A stretch of 64,000 nucleotides of DNA, taken from JAURVT01 sp049059935. GTDB lineage: Bacteria > Actinomycetota > Actinomycetes > Propionibacteriales > Nocardioidaceae. The stretch covers positions 41,635-105,634 of the forward strand of contig NZ_JBMGQR010000006.1 in assembly GCF_049059935.1 (NCBI RefSeq), read 5' to 3'. The translations under genes and the position numbers were made by a program. The notes beneath the pieces are model-generated. The model was given only the letters and a program-made list of their open reading frames with translations. It had not been told where the DNA came from and did no database searches. Positions 18,757 through 27,854 of this stretch are shown piece after piece. How positions within the stretch are numbered: position 1 is the stretch's first letter; each line of letters begins with the position of its first letter.

Positions 18757-19672
18757 AACGGATCCTCGGGTCCAGGGCGGCGTAGACGAGGTCGACGACC
18801 AGGCTGGTGAGCACGTAGACGAGCACCAGGATGGTCACGACCGAGACGATCGTGGGGCTCTCGCCGCGCTGGATCGCCTGGAAGGCGAGGTTGCCGACGC
18901 CGGGCACGTTGAAGATGCCCTCGGTGACGATCGCGCCGGCCATCAGGCCGCCGAGGTCGGCACCGAGGAAGGTGACGACCGGGATGAGCGAGTTGCGCAG
19001 CACGTGCTTGCGGTTGACCTCGCCCTCGCTCAGGCCCTTGGCCCGGGCGGTGCGCACGTGGTCGGCGGTCATGTTCTCGGCGACCGACGTCCGCGTCAGC
19101 CGCAGCACGTAGGCGAACGACACCAGCCCCAGCACGAACGCCGGGAGCAGCAGGTCGCCGAACCCCGTGCCCGAGACGGTGGGGGTCGTCCACTGCAGCT
19201 TCACCCCGACGAGCAGCTGCAGCAGGAAGCCGAAGACGAAGATCGGCACCGCGATGACGAGCAGCGAGACGACGAGCATGGTCGAGTCGAAGAGCCTGCC
19301 CTTGCGCAGCCCCGCGTAGAAGCCGGCGGCGACACCGAGCACGGCCTCGATCAGCAGCGCCATGAGCGCGAGCTTGATCGTCACCGGGAACGCGTCGGCC
19401 ACCAGGTCGATGACGGGCCGTCCCGTGAAGGACATCCCGAAGTCGAAGGTCAGGATCCCCTTGAGGAACAGCAGCCACTGCACCAGGAACGGCTGGTCGA
19501 GGTTGTACTGCGCCTCGAGCTGGGCCCGGACCGGCTCGGAGACCTGCCGCTCGCCGAAGAGCCCCGTGATGGGGTCGCCGGGGCGCAGGAACACCATCGC
19601 GTAGATGAGCAGGGTCGCGCCCAGGACGACGGGGATCGCCTGGAGCACCCGTCTGCCGATGTACCACCACAT
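18749..19672 (-). CDS. Peptide ABC importer permease (DppB type)
   Basis: A 307-residue permease of the DppB/OppB family with the typical N-terminus (YIGRRVLQAIPVVLGATLLIY), an extracytoplasmic loop with the PGDPI motif, and an EAA loop (RTARAKGLSEGEVNRKHVLRN). It is the first permease gene after the binding protein gene; a hairpin between them (19716-19753) probably lowers downstream expression relative to the binding protein. Confidence 0.94.
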   Translation of the reverse strand: MWWYIGRRVLQAIPVVLGATLLIYAMVFLRPGDPITGLFGERQVSEPVRAQLEAQYNLDQPFLVQWLLFLKGILTFDFGMSFTGRPVIDLVADAFPVTIKLALMALLIEAVLGVAAGFYAGLRKGRLFDSTMLVVSLLVIAVPIFVFGFLLQLLVGVKLQWTTPTVSGTGFGDLLLPAFVLGLVSFAYVLRLTRTSVAENMTADHVRTARAKGLSEGEVNRKHVLRNSLIPVVTFLGADLGGLMAGAIVTEGIFNVPGVGNLAFQAIQRGESPTIVSVVTILVLVYVLTSLVVDLVYAALDPRIRYA

Positions 19673-19715
19673 GTGTGCGAGAGCTCTCTGCTAGGGGGAT
19701 GCGTCGCCGGACGCA

Positions 19716-19753
19716 CGCGTGTGGGGCGACACCGAGGTGCCGCCCCACACGCG
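19716..19753 (-). terminator. Hairpin between the binding-protein and permease genes
   Basis: Perfect 13-nt arms (19716-19728, 19741-19753) around a 12-nt loop, 23 nt after the binding-protein stop and 43 nt before the DppB-type start. Such intra-operon stems often partly terminate or stabilise the abundant binding-protein mRNA. Confidence 0.6.
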
Positions 19754-19776
19754 GGGTCCAGCCGGGCCGGACGGTG

Positions 19777-21390
19777 CTACTTGGTCGCCTCGTTCAGCAC
19801 CGGACGGTTCTTCCAGTTGAACGTCACGTTGTCGACGCCGGTCGCAGCCGCGGCGGCGACGTCGGTGTACCACAGCGGGATCGCCGGGAGGTCCTGGAGC
19901 AGGACCGCCTGGGCGTCGGCGTAGAGCGAGTAGCGCTCGGCCTCCTCGTCGGCACCGGCGGCCTGGCGCAGGATGCCGTCGAGCTGCTCGCTGGAGTAGT
20001 CGCCGTCGTTGGAGCCCGCGCCCGTGGCGTACAGCGGGGCGAGGTAGTTGTAGATCGACGGGTAGTCGGCCTGCCACCCGGTGCGGAACGCGGTGTCGAT
20101 CGAGCGGTCGGTGACGCCGGTGCGCAGCTCGTCGAAGGTGGCGTACTCCTGCGGCGTGGCCTCGATCTCGAGGTTGTTGCGCAGCTGGTTGACGACCGCC
20201 TCGACCCACTCCTTGTTGCCCGCGCCGTCGGCGTTGTAGGCCACGGTGAACTCGCCCTCGAACGGGGCGATCGCCTCGGCCTGCGCCCACAGCGCCTTGG
20301 CCTCGGTGGCGTCGAACTCGAGGACGTCCGAGCCCTCGATGTCGTCGTCGAAGCCCGGCAGCACCGGGGAGGAGAAGTCGACGGCCGGCGTGCGGCTGCC
20401 CTCGAAGACGTTCTCGGTGATCTCCTCGCGGTCGATCGCCTTGGACAGCGCCTGGCGACGCAGGTCGCCCTCCTCGCCGTCGAAGCCGTCGAGACGCTCG
20501 GGGATCGTGATGGACGCGAACGCCGACCCGGGCTGGGTGATCGCCTGGACCTGGTTGTCGTCCTGGTAGGTGCCCAGCGCGCTCGGCGGGACCTGGTCCA
20601 TGACGTCGAGGTTGCCGCCCTGGATGTCGGAGTAGGCGCCGTCGGGGCTGGTGTAGATGCGGAACTCCAGGCCCTCGTTCTGCGGCTCGCGGGCCCCCTC
20701 GTAGCTCTCGTTCGGCTCGAGGGTGATCTTGACGTTGTTCTCCCAGCCGTCCGCGGCCATCTTGTACGGGCCGTTGCCGATGGGCTGCTTGCCGTAGGCC
20801 TCGATGTCGTCGAACGCCGACTCGGGCAGCGGGAAGTAGGCGCTGTAGCCGAGGCGCTCGGGGAAGTCGGCCTCGGGCTGGCTCAGCTTGATCGTGAACG
20901 TCTTCTCGTCGACGACGGTCAGGCCCGACATCGTCTCGGTGGTGGGGTTCTCGGCCGAGACGTCCGCGTAGCCCTCGATGGGCTCGAAGAAGTAGCTGGA
21001 CAGCTGGGCGTTGGTGCTCAGCGCGCCGTAGTTCCAGGCGTCGACGAACGAGCTCGCGGTGACCGCGGAGCCGTCGTCGAAGGTCCAGTCCTTGAGCTTG
21101 ACGGTGAACGTCTGGTTGTCGGTGGTCTCGATGGACTCCGCGACCTCGAGCTCGCTCTCGCCCTCGTTGGTGTAGTACACCAACCCGGAGAACATCTGGT
21201 CGATGACGTTGCCGCCGCCGACCTCGTTGGTGTTGGTCGGCACCAGCGGGTTCTGCGGCTCGGTCGAGTAGACCGAGATGACGCCGTCGCTGGCCGACGA
21301 GTCGTCGCCGCCGCCGCACGCAGCCAGCACGAGGCTGCCGCAGGCGACGAGGGCCACGCCCGCGAGGCGAGTTCGCCCAGGGAGTCGCAT
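19777..21390 (-). CDS. Peptide-binding lipoprotein (DppA/OppA family, SBP_bac_5)
   Basis: A 537-residue extracytoplasmic solute-binding lipoprotein. The signal peptide ends in the lipobox LVLAAC with lipidated Cys25. The mature part has the family-5 features, such as QMFSGLVYYTNEG, ELVAQPE-like early strand patterns and the DFSSPVLPGF segment before the second lobe. The ATG at 21390 has an AGGAGG ribosome binding site. It captures peptides for the permeases and ATPase downstream. Two secreted proteases are encoded just upstream on the same strand, which fits peptide scavenging. Confidence 0.93.
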   Translation of the reverse strand: MRLPGRTRLAGVALVACGSLVLAACGGGDDSSASDGVISVYSTEPQNPLVPTNTNEVGGGNVIDQMFSGLVYYTNEGESELEVAESIETTDNQTFTVKLKDWTFDDGSAVTASSFVDAWNYGALSTNAQLSSYFFEPIEGYADVSAENPTTETMSGLTVVDEKTFTIKLSQPEADFPERLGYSAYFPLPESAFDDIEAYGKQPIGNGPYKMAADGWENNVKITLEPNESYEGAREPQNEGLEFRIYTSPDGAYSDIQGGNLDVMDQVPPSALGTYQDDNQVQAITQPGSAFASITIPERLDGFDGEEGDLRRQALSKAIDREEITENVFEGSRTPAVDFSSPVLPGFDDDIEGSDVLEFDATEAKALWAQAEAIAPFEGEFTVAYNADGAGNKEWVEAVVNQLRNNLEIEATPQEYATFDELRTGVTDRSIDTAFRTGWQADYPSIYNYLAPLYATGAGSNDGDYSSEQLDGILRQAAGADEEAERYSLYADAQAVLLQDLPAIPLWYTDVAAAAATGVDNVTFNWKNRPVLNEATK

Positions 21391-21532
21391 GGATTTTCCT
21401 CCTGTGGAGATGGGGCACGCGGACGCGTGTGCCGCATTGCTACCAGCGAGGCAGGGCGCGGGAAAAGCCAGGAACGACTCCTCGGACACTCCGTGACCAG
21501 ATCGTCACCTAGTCCAAGTGGGCCATACCACC

Positions 21533-21566
21533 ATGGTCAAGTCAGGTGGTTGCAGCCTGACACCAT
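21533..21566 (-). terminator. Imperfect hairpin after the first S8 protease gene
   Basis: gtcagg (21541-21546) pairs with cctgac (21556-21561), and atggt (21533-21537) with accat (21562-21566), with a small bulge. It lies 12 nt beyond the protease stop. Confidence 0.45.
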
Positions 21567-21577
21567 GTGAGGGTGTG

Positions 21578-23533
21578 TCAGCGGCGCTTCACGCGCACCG
21601 TGACCGTCGCCGACGTCGACGCGCGGTAGGTGACGTCCGCCGGGCGGTACACCGCACGCAGCCGGTGGACCCGTGGGCGGAGGGCGGTGCGCCCGAGCCC
21701 GACGGTCGCCGCGCCTCGTGCCAGCCGGACGGTGCGCAGGGCCTTGCGCCCGTCAAAGACCGTCACGGTGCCCGTCGGCGGCCCGTCACGACCCGCCACC
21801 ACCACGCGCAGGCGGACGGAGTGGCGTCCGTACCGTGCGGTCGTGCGACTGGCGCGCAGGCGGGCGGTGGTCGACCACGCCGGCACCGCGACCGCACCGG
21901 ACGACAGGGTGTTGCTGGAGTAGGCGCCGCTGCGGGCGGTCTCGACCACGCTGATCCGCCGCCCGACGTCGGCGCGGGTCAGTCGGTAGGAGGTACCGGT
22001 GGCTCCGGGGACGGCGCGTCCGTCGCGACGCCACTGCCGCGAGGCGAAGGTGCCGAGCACCCACTGCGCCGGGGTGGCCGTGAGCGTCGAGCCGACCGAC
22101 GCGCCACCGCGGACCTGCGGCGCCGTGCGGGCCGCCATCAGCCGGCCGAGGTCGAGGACGCCCGCCCCGCCCCCGCTGGTCGACCTCGCGTAGGGCTGGA
22201 CGGCGCCGCGCACGGCCGCCTCGACGGTAGCTGCGGACAGGGACCGGTCGACGGACTTCACCAGGGCCGCCGCGGCCGCGACCTGCGGTGCCGCCTGGCT
22301 GGTGCCGCTCATCGTCGTCACGGTGGCCGCGCGGGCGGTGGTGGCGCCGTTGTTGGTCGTGGAGAGCACGTCGGTGCCCGGGGCCGCGAGCGCGAGCCCG
22401 GCACCGCGGTTGGAGAACGTCGCCAGGCCACCGGTGCGGGTGGAGGCACCGACGGCCAGCACACCCCGGCAGCTCGCCGGGCTGGACAGCCGGACGTCCC
22501 CGCCCTCGTTGCCGGCCGCGGCGACCACGACGACCCCGCGGCGGCGGGCCCCGTCGATCGCCGTCTGCATGGTGGCGCCGCACGCCTGGCTGCGGACGCC
22601 GAGGGACAGGCTGACCACCGACGCCGGCGTGGTGTTGGCCGGGACGCCGGGCACCGAGCCGCCCGAGGCCCACGTGATGCCCGCGGCGACGTCGCTCTCG
22701 GAGCCGCCGCACCGTCCGAGCACGCGCACCGGCTGCACCCGGACGCCCGGTGCGGTGCCGGCGACGTGGAGGCCGTTGTCGGCCCGGGCCGCGACGATGC
22801 CGCTGACGTGGGTGCCGTGCCAGGAGCTCGGCTGCGCCTTGGCGCGCGAGTCGCCCTCGCACTGGCGGGCCTCGGCGGCGTCCATCCAGTCGCCCTCGTC
22901 GCGGGGGTCGGCGTCGCGGCCTCCCCCGTCACGCGCGGTGGCCGGGGCGGAGATCATGTCGTACCCGCCGACGACGGAGCCGTCGAGGTCGGGGTGGGCG
23001 GTGATGCCGGTGTCGACGACCGCGACGACCACCGACGACGAGCCGCGTCCGCGGTCCTTCCAGAACGCCGGGGCGCGGTTCGCCCAGCCACCCGCGCGAG
23101 AGGCCGAGGCGTCCCACAGCCACGACTGGGACGAGAAGTACGGGTCGGCGGGCCTCACGGGTGAGGCTGCCGCGACGCGCACCAGGTGGTCGGGCTCGAC
23201 GGACGCGACGTCCGCCCGCGCGGCCAGCTCGGCGGCGGCCCGTCCGGCGTCCGCGGCGTCGACGGGCGCGTCGAGGCGCAGCGCGTAGGCGCCCCCGCTC
23301 GTGCGCGTCGCGCCGGACACGTCGACGTCGAGCAGGTCCTCCACGTCGCCCACCACGCCCCTCGGCAGGGCCGGGTCGGTGGGCGTGACGATCAGTCCGA
23401 CGACGGCCGGGTCGGCGCCCGCCGGGTCGTCGACCGCCGCGGCCGGAGCCGACGGGGTCGCGAGTCCGGCGGTCGCGGTGACGCCGGCGACGACGAGCAC
23501 CGCCGCGCGGAGGACGAGGGACCGGGAGCGCAC
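21578..23533 (-). CDS. Secreted subtilisin-like (S8) serine protease with C-terminal Ig-like region
   Basis: A 651-residue exported protease. It has a signal peptide (about 1-34), an inhibitor-like propeptide (about 40-125) and a catalytic domain with Asp174 (AVVDTGI), His239 (SWHGTHVSGI) and Ser412 (MSGTSQAAP). About 190 C-terminal residues look like an Ig-type fold (GTVTVFDGRKAL, YRASTSATVTV) and end in basic residues. The GTG start at 23533 has only a weak ribosome binding site. It is a tandem paralogue of the next gene and is transcribed in the same direction. Confidence 0.9.
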   Translation of the reverse strand: MRSRSLVLRAAVLVVAGVTATAGLATPSAPAAAVDDPAGADPAVVGLIVTPTDPALPRGVVGDVEDLLDVDVSGATRTSGGAYALRLDAPVDAADAGRAAAELAARADVASVEPDHLVRVAAASPVRPADPYFSSQSWLWDASASRAGGWANRAPAFWKDRGRGSSSVVVAVVDTGITAHPDLDGSVVGGYDMISAPATARDGGGRDADPRDEGDWMDAAEARQCEGDSRAKAQPSSWHGTHVSGIVAARADNGLHVAGTAPGVRVQPVRVLGRCGGSESDVAAGITWASGGSVPGVPANTTPASVVSLSLGVRSQACGATMQTAIDGARRRGVVVVAAAGNEGGDVRLSSPASCRGVLAVGASTRTGGLATFSNRGAGLALAAPGTDVLSTTNNGATTARAATVTTMSGTSQAAPQVAAAAALVKSVDRSLSAATVEAAVRGAVQPYARSTSGGGAGVLDLGRLMAARTAPQVRGGASVGSTLTATPAQWVLGTFASRQWRRDGRAVPGATGTSYRLTRADVGRRISVVETARSGAYSSNTLSSGAVAVPAWSTTARLRASRTTARYGRHSVRLRVVVAGRDGPPTGTVTVFDGRKALRTVRLARGAATVGLGRTALRPRVHRLRAVYRPADVTYRASTSATVTVRVKRR

Positions 23534-23538
23534 ACCTC

Positions 23539-23571
23539 AGGGTAGGGCGATTCTCTACCTCAGATGAGGTA
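23539..23571 (-). promoter_or_regulatory. Palindrome and -10 in front of the first S8 protease gene
   Basis: A perfect 16-nt palindrome, tacctcagatgaggta (23556-23571), lies between the two protease genes. On the minus strand TACCCT (23544-23539) follows, 5 nt before the GTG. A related CCTC...GATGAGG element lies in front of the second protease gene (25839-25854), so a shared operator is possible. Confidence 0.4.
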
Positions 23572-23594
23572 TATCGCCGAACCTGCGCCCGCCG

Positions 23595-25817
23595 TCACCG
23601 ACGGCGCGGCTTGACCACCCTGACCGACACCGTGCGCGACGTCGACGCCGCGTACGACGGGTCGGCGGGCGTGAAGACCACCCGGAACCGGTAGGTGCCC
23701 GGCTTGAGCTGTCGGCGTGGCGTCGAGATCGCTCCTGAGTTGCTGAGCGTCCTGACCGTGCGGATCTTCGTGCCTCCGCGGTAGAAGGTGAACGTGCCCC
23801 GGGAGGTCGAGCCGCGCGCCCGCAGCTGGACGCCCTCCTTGGTGGAGGTCACCTTCTTCTTCACGGCCTTCAACGACACCGTCGTCGCCTTCTTCGGCGG
23901 CGTCGGCGCGACGCCCACGACCGTCCCGGCCGAGGTGCGGCGCGTGACCGGGAAGGGCGGCTGCGTGGCCGTGACCGCCACCGACAGCTTCCTGCCCGCG
24001 GCCGACGGGGGGATGGTCAGCTGGCCACCGCTGCCACCCGCCAGCGCCCTGCCGTCGACGTACCACTGGTAGGTCAGCCGCGGCGACCCCTGCCAGGGCG
24101 CGACCGCACTGACGCTGCCGTAGGTCCGAATGGGGGTTCCCGCGGGTCCGTTGGCCCTGATCGTCACGGCGCCGGTCGGTGCGGGGACCTCCGACAGGTC
24201 GACGATGCCGGCGCCGCACAGCGACGTGTCGCAGTCGTAGTCCGCCGACCCGCCCCCGTACGCCGGGAAGGGCTGCGTGGCCTGGCGCAGCGCGGCGGTG
24301 ACCTGCGCCGGGGTGGCCGCTCCCAACGAGTACAGCAGCGCAGCGGCACCGGACACGGCCGGAGCGGCCATGCTCGTGCCCGCGTACCCGGCGTACGTGT
24401 CGCCGGTGGGCGTCGTGGCACCGGCGTCGATCGTGGAGAGCACCGTCTTGTAGTGGTCGTCCTCGCCCGCGGGCGCGGTGCCCGGCAGGTAGGTGAAGTT
24501 GGGGTTGTCGCCACCCGGGGCCGACAGCGTCACCGAGCTGCCGACGTTGCTGTACGACGCGAGCTGCCCGAGGTCGTCGGTCGCAGCGACCGAGACCACT
24601 CCGTCGCAGTTGGCGGGCGTGCTCGTGGAGGCGTCCGCCGCCTCGTTGCCGGCAGCCGCCACCACCGTGGTCCCGCGAGCGATGGCCGCGTCGACGACCT
24701 CCTGGTAGCTGTCGGGGCAGAATCCCCGCCCCGTCTGCTCGTCGACGCTGGTGCCGCCGAGGGAGAGGTTGACGACCTTCGCGGGCGTCCGGTTGGTCGG
24801 GACGCCCGGGACGGTGCCGCCGCTCGCCCACGTGATCGCGTCGAGGATGTCGTCGTCGAAGCCGCCGCACTTGCCGAGGGCACGCACCGGCTGGACCGTG
24901 ACGTCGGGGGCCACGCCCACGACGCCGATCCCGTTGCCGTCGGTGGCGGCGATGGTGCCTGCGACGTGGGTGCCGTGCCACGAGCTGTCCTCGGCCTCGG
25001 CCTCGGGGTCCTGGTTGCAGGCCCGAGCCTCGTCGGCGGCGAGCCAGTCACCCGGGTCGGACGGGTCGGCGTCGCGGCCGTCGCCGTCGTTGGCGAAGAA
25101 GTCGGCGGGGTAGGCCCCGCCGGTGTCCGGGTCGATCGCCGGGTCGCCGTTCTCGTCCGTCAGCCCGTAGGGGCGCTGACTGACGAAGTCGTAGCCGTCC
25201 ACGCGTGAGGCCGCCAGGTCGACGTGCCGGGTCATGCCGGTGTCGACGACGGCGACGGTCACCGACGACACCCCCTTGGTCGCGCGCCACAGGGCCGGAG
25301 CCTTGACGCTGTAGCCGCCGGCCGGGAACGCGGGCGTGGTGGTCAGGCTCCGCGGGTCCCAGAGGTTGAACAGCTCCCCGAACCCGGGGTCGTCGGTGGT
25401 GACCGGCGACGTCGCCGCCGTGCGGCGCAGCACGTTCGGCTCGGCCCACAGGACGTCGGCGCGGCTCTCGAGGTCGTCGGCCACCGCCTGGGCCGACGCC
25501 AGCGGGACGGTCTGGTCGAACGCGATGACCGAGGTGCCCTCGGCGGCCGGCCTGGTGCCGTCGAGGTCTGCCCCGTGGACCGCCGCGGCCACGCGGCGCT
25601 GGGCCGTGCTGACCGTGCCGGACCGGGTCTTGACGATGACGCCGGCCGCGACCGCAACCACGGCTTCCTCCGCCGGCCGGGTCTTGTCCGCCGACCGCGG
25701 ACCGTCCGCGGCGGCGACGGCGCCCAGCGGGAGGACGGCGAGCAGGAGCGAGGACCCGAGAGCCAGCGGCAGGACGCGTCGCCGGAGGGCCACCCGGGTG
25801 TGCGGGAAGTCGGTCAC
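23595..25817 (-). CDS. Secreted subtilisin-like (S8) serine protease, larger paralogue
   Basis: A 740-residue exported protease with a signal peptide (about 1-37, LALGSSLLLAVLPLGAVAAA), a propeptide (about 45-135) and a catalytic domain with Asp192 (AVVDTGM), His281 (SWHGTHVAGT) and Ser482 (AGTSMAAPAVSG). Two small C-terminal beta domains follow (QWYVDGRALAGGSGG, then FTFYRGGTKIRTV). It shares arrangement and many motifs with the 651-residue neighbour. Start is GTG at 25817, 6 nt after TAGGAT, without a ribosome binding site, so it is probably leaderless. Confidence 0.9.
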   Translation of the reverse strand: MTDFPHTRVALRRRVLPLALGSSLLLAVLPLGAVAAADGPRSADKTRPAEEAVVAVAAGVIVKTRSGTVSTAQRRVAAAVHGADLDGTRPAAEGTSVIAFDQTVPLASAQAVADDLESRADVLWAEPNVLRRTAATSPVTTDDPGFGELFNLWDPRSLTTTPAFPAGGYSVKAPALWRATKGVSSVTVAVVDTGMTRHVDLAASRVDGYDFVSQRPYGLTDENGDPAIDPDTGGAYPADFFANDGDGRDADPSDPGDWLAADEARACNQDPEAEAEDSSWHGTHVAGTIAATDGNGIGVVGVAPDVTVQPVRALGKCGGFDDDILDAITWASGGTVPGVPTNRTPAKVVNLSLGGTSVDEQTGRGFCPDSYQEVVDAAIARGTTVVAAAGNEAADASTSTPANCDGVVSVAATDDLGQLASYSNVGSSVTLSAPGGDNPNFTYLPGTAPAGEDDHYKTVLSTIDAGATTPTGDTYAGYAGTSMAAPAVSGAAALLYSLGAATPAQVTAALRQATQPFPAYGGGSADYDCDTSLCGAGIVDLSEVPAPTGAVTIRANGPAGTPIRTYGSVSAVAPWQGSPRLTYQWYVDGRALAGGSGGQLTIPPSAAGRKLSVAVTATQPPFPVTRRTSAGTVVGVAPTPPKKATTVSLKAVKKKVTSTKEGVQLRARGSTSRGTFTFYRGGTKIRTVRTLSNSGAISTPRRQLKPGTYRFRVVFTPADPSYAASTSRTVSVRVVKPRRR

Positions 25818-25823
25818 GGCCGA

Positions 25824-25854
25824 ATCCTAGAGCCCATTCCTCGTCACGATGAGG
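25824..25854 (-). promoter_or_regulatory. Promoter and candidate operator of the second S8 protease gene
   Basis: -10 TAGGAT (25829-25824, minus strand) lies 6 nt from the GTG start. An imperfect palindrome, cctcgtcacgatgagg (25839-25854), overlaps the -35 region and resembles the palindrome at 23556-23571. Confidence 0.4.
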
Positions 25855-25887
25855 GAACCGGTCGAACCGGCGGCGGACCCACGCGAC

Positions 25888-25921
25888 GGAGCCGCCGCGC
25901 CCCGAGGGGTGCGGCGGCTCC
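25888..25921 (-). terminator. Terminator after etfA
   Basis: An 11-bp GC stem (25888-25898 with 25911-25921), extended inward by gcccc/ggggt, 16 nt beyond the etfA stop. Confidence 0.7.
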
Positions 25922-25937
25922 TTAAGGTGCGTCGGGG

Positions 25938-26894
25938 TCAGCCCTTGCGCTTGGTGACCTCTTCGGTGGCCTGCGGGAGCACCGTCTTGAGGTCGCCGAC
26001 GACGCCGAAGTCGACGAGCTCGAAGATCGGGGCCTCGTCGTCCTTGTTCACCGCGACGATCGTCTTGGACGTCTGCATGCCGGCGCGGTGCTGGATCGCG
26101 CCGGAGATGCCGTTGGCGACGTACAGCTGCGGCGAGACGGTCTTGCCGGTCTGGCCCACCTGGAACGCGTGCGGGTACCAGCCCGAGTCGACCGCGGCGC
26201 GCGAGGCGCCGACGGCGGCGTCGAGGGAGTCGGCGAACTCCTCGACCTGGGTGAAGTCGCCACCGGTGCCACGACCACCGGAGACCACGATCGCGGCCTC
26301 GGTCAGCTCGGGGCGCCCGGTCTTCTCCCGCGGCTTGGACGCGGTGATCTTGGCGGTCTTGGCCAGGTCGGACACGCTGACGTCGAAGGCCTCGACGGCG
26401 GCGGCGCCGGCGTTCTCCTGCGGCGTGACCGAGTTGGGCTTGACCGTGATGATCGGGGTGCCCTGGGTGACCTGCGCCTGGACGGTGAAGTTGCCGGCGA
26501 ACACGCTCTGCGTGGTCTGCACGCCACCGTCAGCGGCCTGGATGTCGACGGCGTCGGTGATCAGGCCCGACTGGGTCTTGATCGCCAGGCGTCCGGCGAT
26601 CTCCTTGCCCTCGGCCGAGGAGCCGATGAGCACGGCGGCGGGGCTCTTGGCCTCCACGAGCTGCGCCAGGGCCTCGGCCTTGGGCGCCACCAGGAACTCG
26701 CTCAGGGCGGCGTCGTCGAGGGTGTAGACCTTCGCGGCGCCGAACTTGCCGAGCGCCTCGGTGGCGGCGTCGGCGTTGGAGCCGATGAACACCGCCGACG
26801 GCTCGCCCAGGCGGGCGGCCAGCGTCAGCATCTCGGACGTGGTCTTGCGGACCGCACCATCGGTGTGGTCGACGAGCACGAGCACTTCAGTCAT
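25938..26894 (-). CDS. etfA: Electron transfer flavoprotein alpha subunit
   Basis: A 318-residue FixB/EtfA protein that holds FAD and passes electrons from acyl-CoA and related dehydrogenases to the membrane quinone pool. The C-terminal FAD domain has the signature SGGRGTGG, VGASRAAVDSGW, QVGQTGKTVSPQLYVANGISGAIQH and IVAVNKDDEAPIF. The ATG at 26894 has a GGGAGAG ribosome binding site. It is the second gene of an etfB-etfA operon, 28 nt after etfB. Confidence 0.96.
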   Translation of the reverse strand: MTEVLVLVDHTDGAVRKTTSEMLTLAARLGEPSAVFIGSNADAATEALGKFGAAKVYTLDDAALSEFLVAPKAEALAQLVEAKSPAAVLIGSSAEGKEIAGRLAIKTQSGLITDAVDIQAADGGVQTTQSVFAGNFTVQAQVTQGTPIITVKPNSVTPQENAGAAAVEAFDVSVSDLAKTAKITASKPREKTGRPELTEAAIVVSGGRGTGGDFTQVEEFADSLDAAVGASRAAVDSGWYPHAFQVGQTGKTVSPQLYVANGISGAIQHRAGMQTSKTIVAVNKDDEAPIFELVDFGVVGDLKTVLPQATEEVTKRKG

Positions 26895-26922
26895 AGTCGT
26901 TCTCTCCCTTGGCCCGGCCGGC

Positions 26923-27705
26923 TCAGACGAACTTCTTGGACGCGAGGTACTCGGCGAGCTTGGTGCCGCCGTCGCCCTCGTCGGTGACGATCTCGCCCGC
27001 GGTGCGCGGCGGACGGGGCTCGAACGAGAGCACCTTGGTCCACGCCGCGGCGGCACCGACCTCGGACGCCTCGACGCCGATGTCGGACAGCGACCACGTC
27101 TCGACCGGCTTCTTCTTGGCCGCCATGATCCCCTTGAACGAGGGGTAGCGGGGCTCGTTGATCTGGTCGGTCACCGAGATCACGAGCTTGCCCGAGGCCT
27201 CGATGGTCTCGGTGGCGGCGTCGCCGTCACGGCGGATCTTGAGCGTGTCACCCTCGACGGTCAGCTCGGAGGCGAACGTCAGCTGCGGCAGGCCCAGGCG
27301 CTCGGCCAGCATCGCCGGCACGACGGACATGCCGCCGTCGGTCGAGGCCAGACCGGTCATCACGAGGTCGAAGTCGCCGATCTTCTCCAGCGCCTTGGCG
27401 AGCACGAGCGACGTCGCCGCGGCGTCGGAGCCCGCGATCGCGTCGTCGAGCACGTGGACACCCTTGTGAGCGCCGATCTGCAGCGCCTTGCGGACCGCGT
27501 CGGCGGCCTGCTCGGGGCCGACGGTCAGCACGGTGACCTCACCGTCACCGGCCTCGACGACCTTGAGCGCCTCCTCGACGGCGTACTCGTCCAGCTCGGA
27601 CAGCAGCCCGTCGACACCCACTCGGTCGACGGTGTTGTCCGACGTGAACGTGCGCTCGCCGGTCGCGTCGGGGACGTACTTCACCAGCACGACGATGTTG
27701 GCCAC
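26923..27705 (-). CDS. etfB: Electron transfer flavoprotein beta subunit
   Basis: A 260-residue FixA/EtfB subunit with the AMP-binding alpha/beta fold: NIVVLVKYVPD at the N-terminus and LVMTGLASTDGGMSVVPAMLAERLGLPQ in the middle. It starts with GTG at 27705 behind an AGGAGGG ribosome binding site. It forms the heterodimer with EtfA. It lies downstream of the mycofactocin operon in the same direction, with a 149-bp gap holding two palindromes. Confidence 0.96.
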   Translation of the reverse strand: MANIVVLVKYVPDATGERTFTSDNTVDRVGVDGLLSELDEYAVEEALKVVEAGDGEVTVLTVGPEQAADAVRKALQIGAHKGVHVLDDAIAGSDAAATSLVLAKALEKIGDFDLVMTGLASTDGGMSVVPAMLAERLGLPQLTFASELTVEGDTLKIRRDGDAATETIEASGKLVISVTDQINEPRYPSFKGIMAAKKKPVETWSLSDIGVEASEVGAAAAWTKVLSFEPRPPRTAGEIVTDEGDGGTKLAEYLASKKFV

Positions 27706-27771
27706 GAGGCCCTCCTGGTTCGATGCGTTCGGTGCGGTCGTTGCCTGTGCGCGGGGACGCGCGGGCGACTG

Positions 27772-27812
27772 AGCAAGCGCTTAGTCGCTACCTGCACGTT
27801 ACCGATTGGTAA
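27772..27812 (-). promoter_or_regulatory. Two candidate TetR-type operators upstream of etfBA
   Basis: agcaagcgcttagt (27772-27785) is a near-palindrome resembling the AnCAAGnnCTTGnT sites of actinobacterial acyl-CoA/sterol TetR repressors, with one mismatch. ttaccgattggtaa (27799-27812) has perfect TTACC/GGTAA arms. Both lie 65-110 bp upstream of etfB. No regulator gene is adjacent. Confidence 0.45.
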
Positions 27813-27854
27813 TCGTTCGCGCGAGGCGGTGGCCGCATGGTCTGGGTCACAAGC

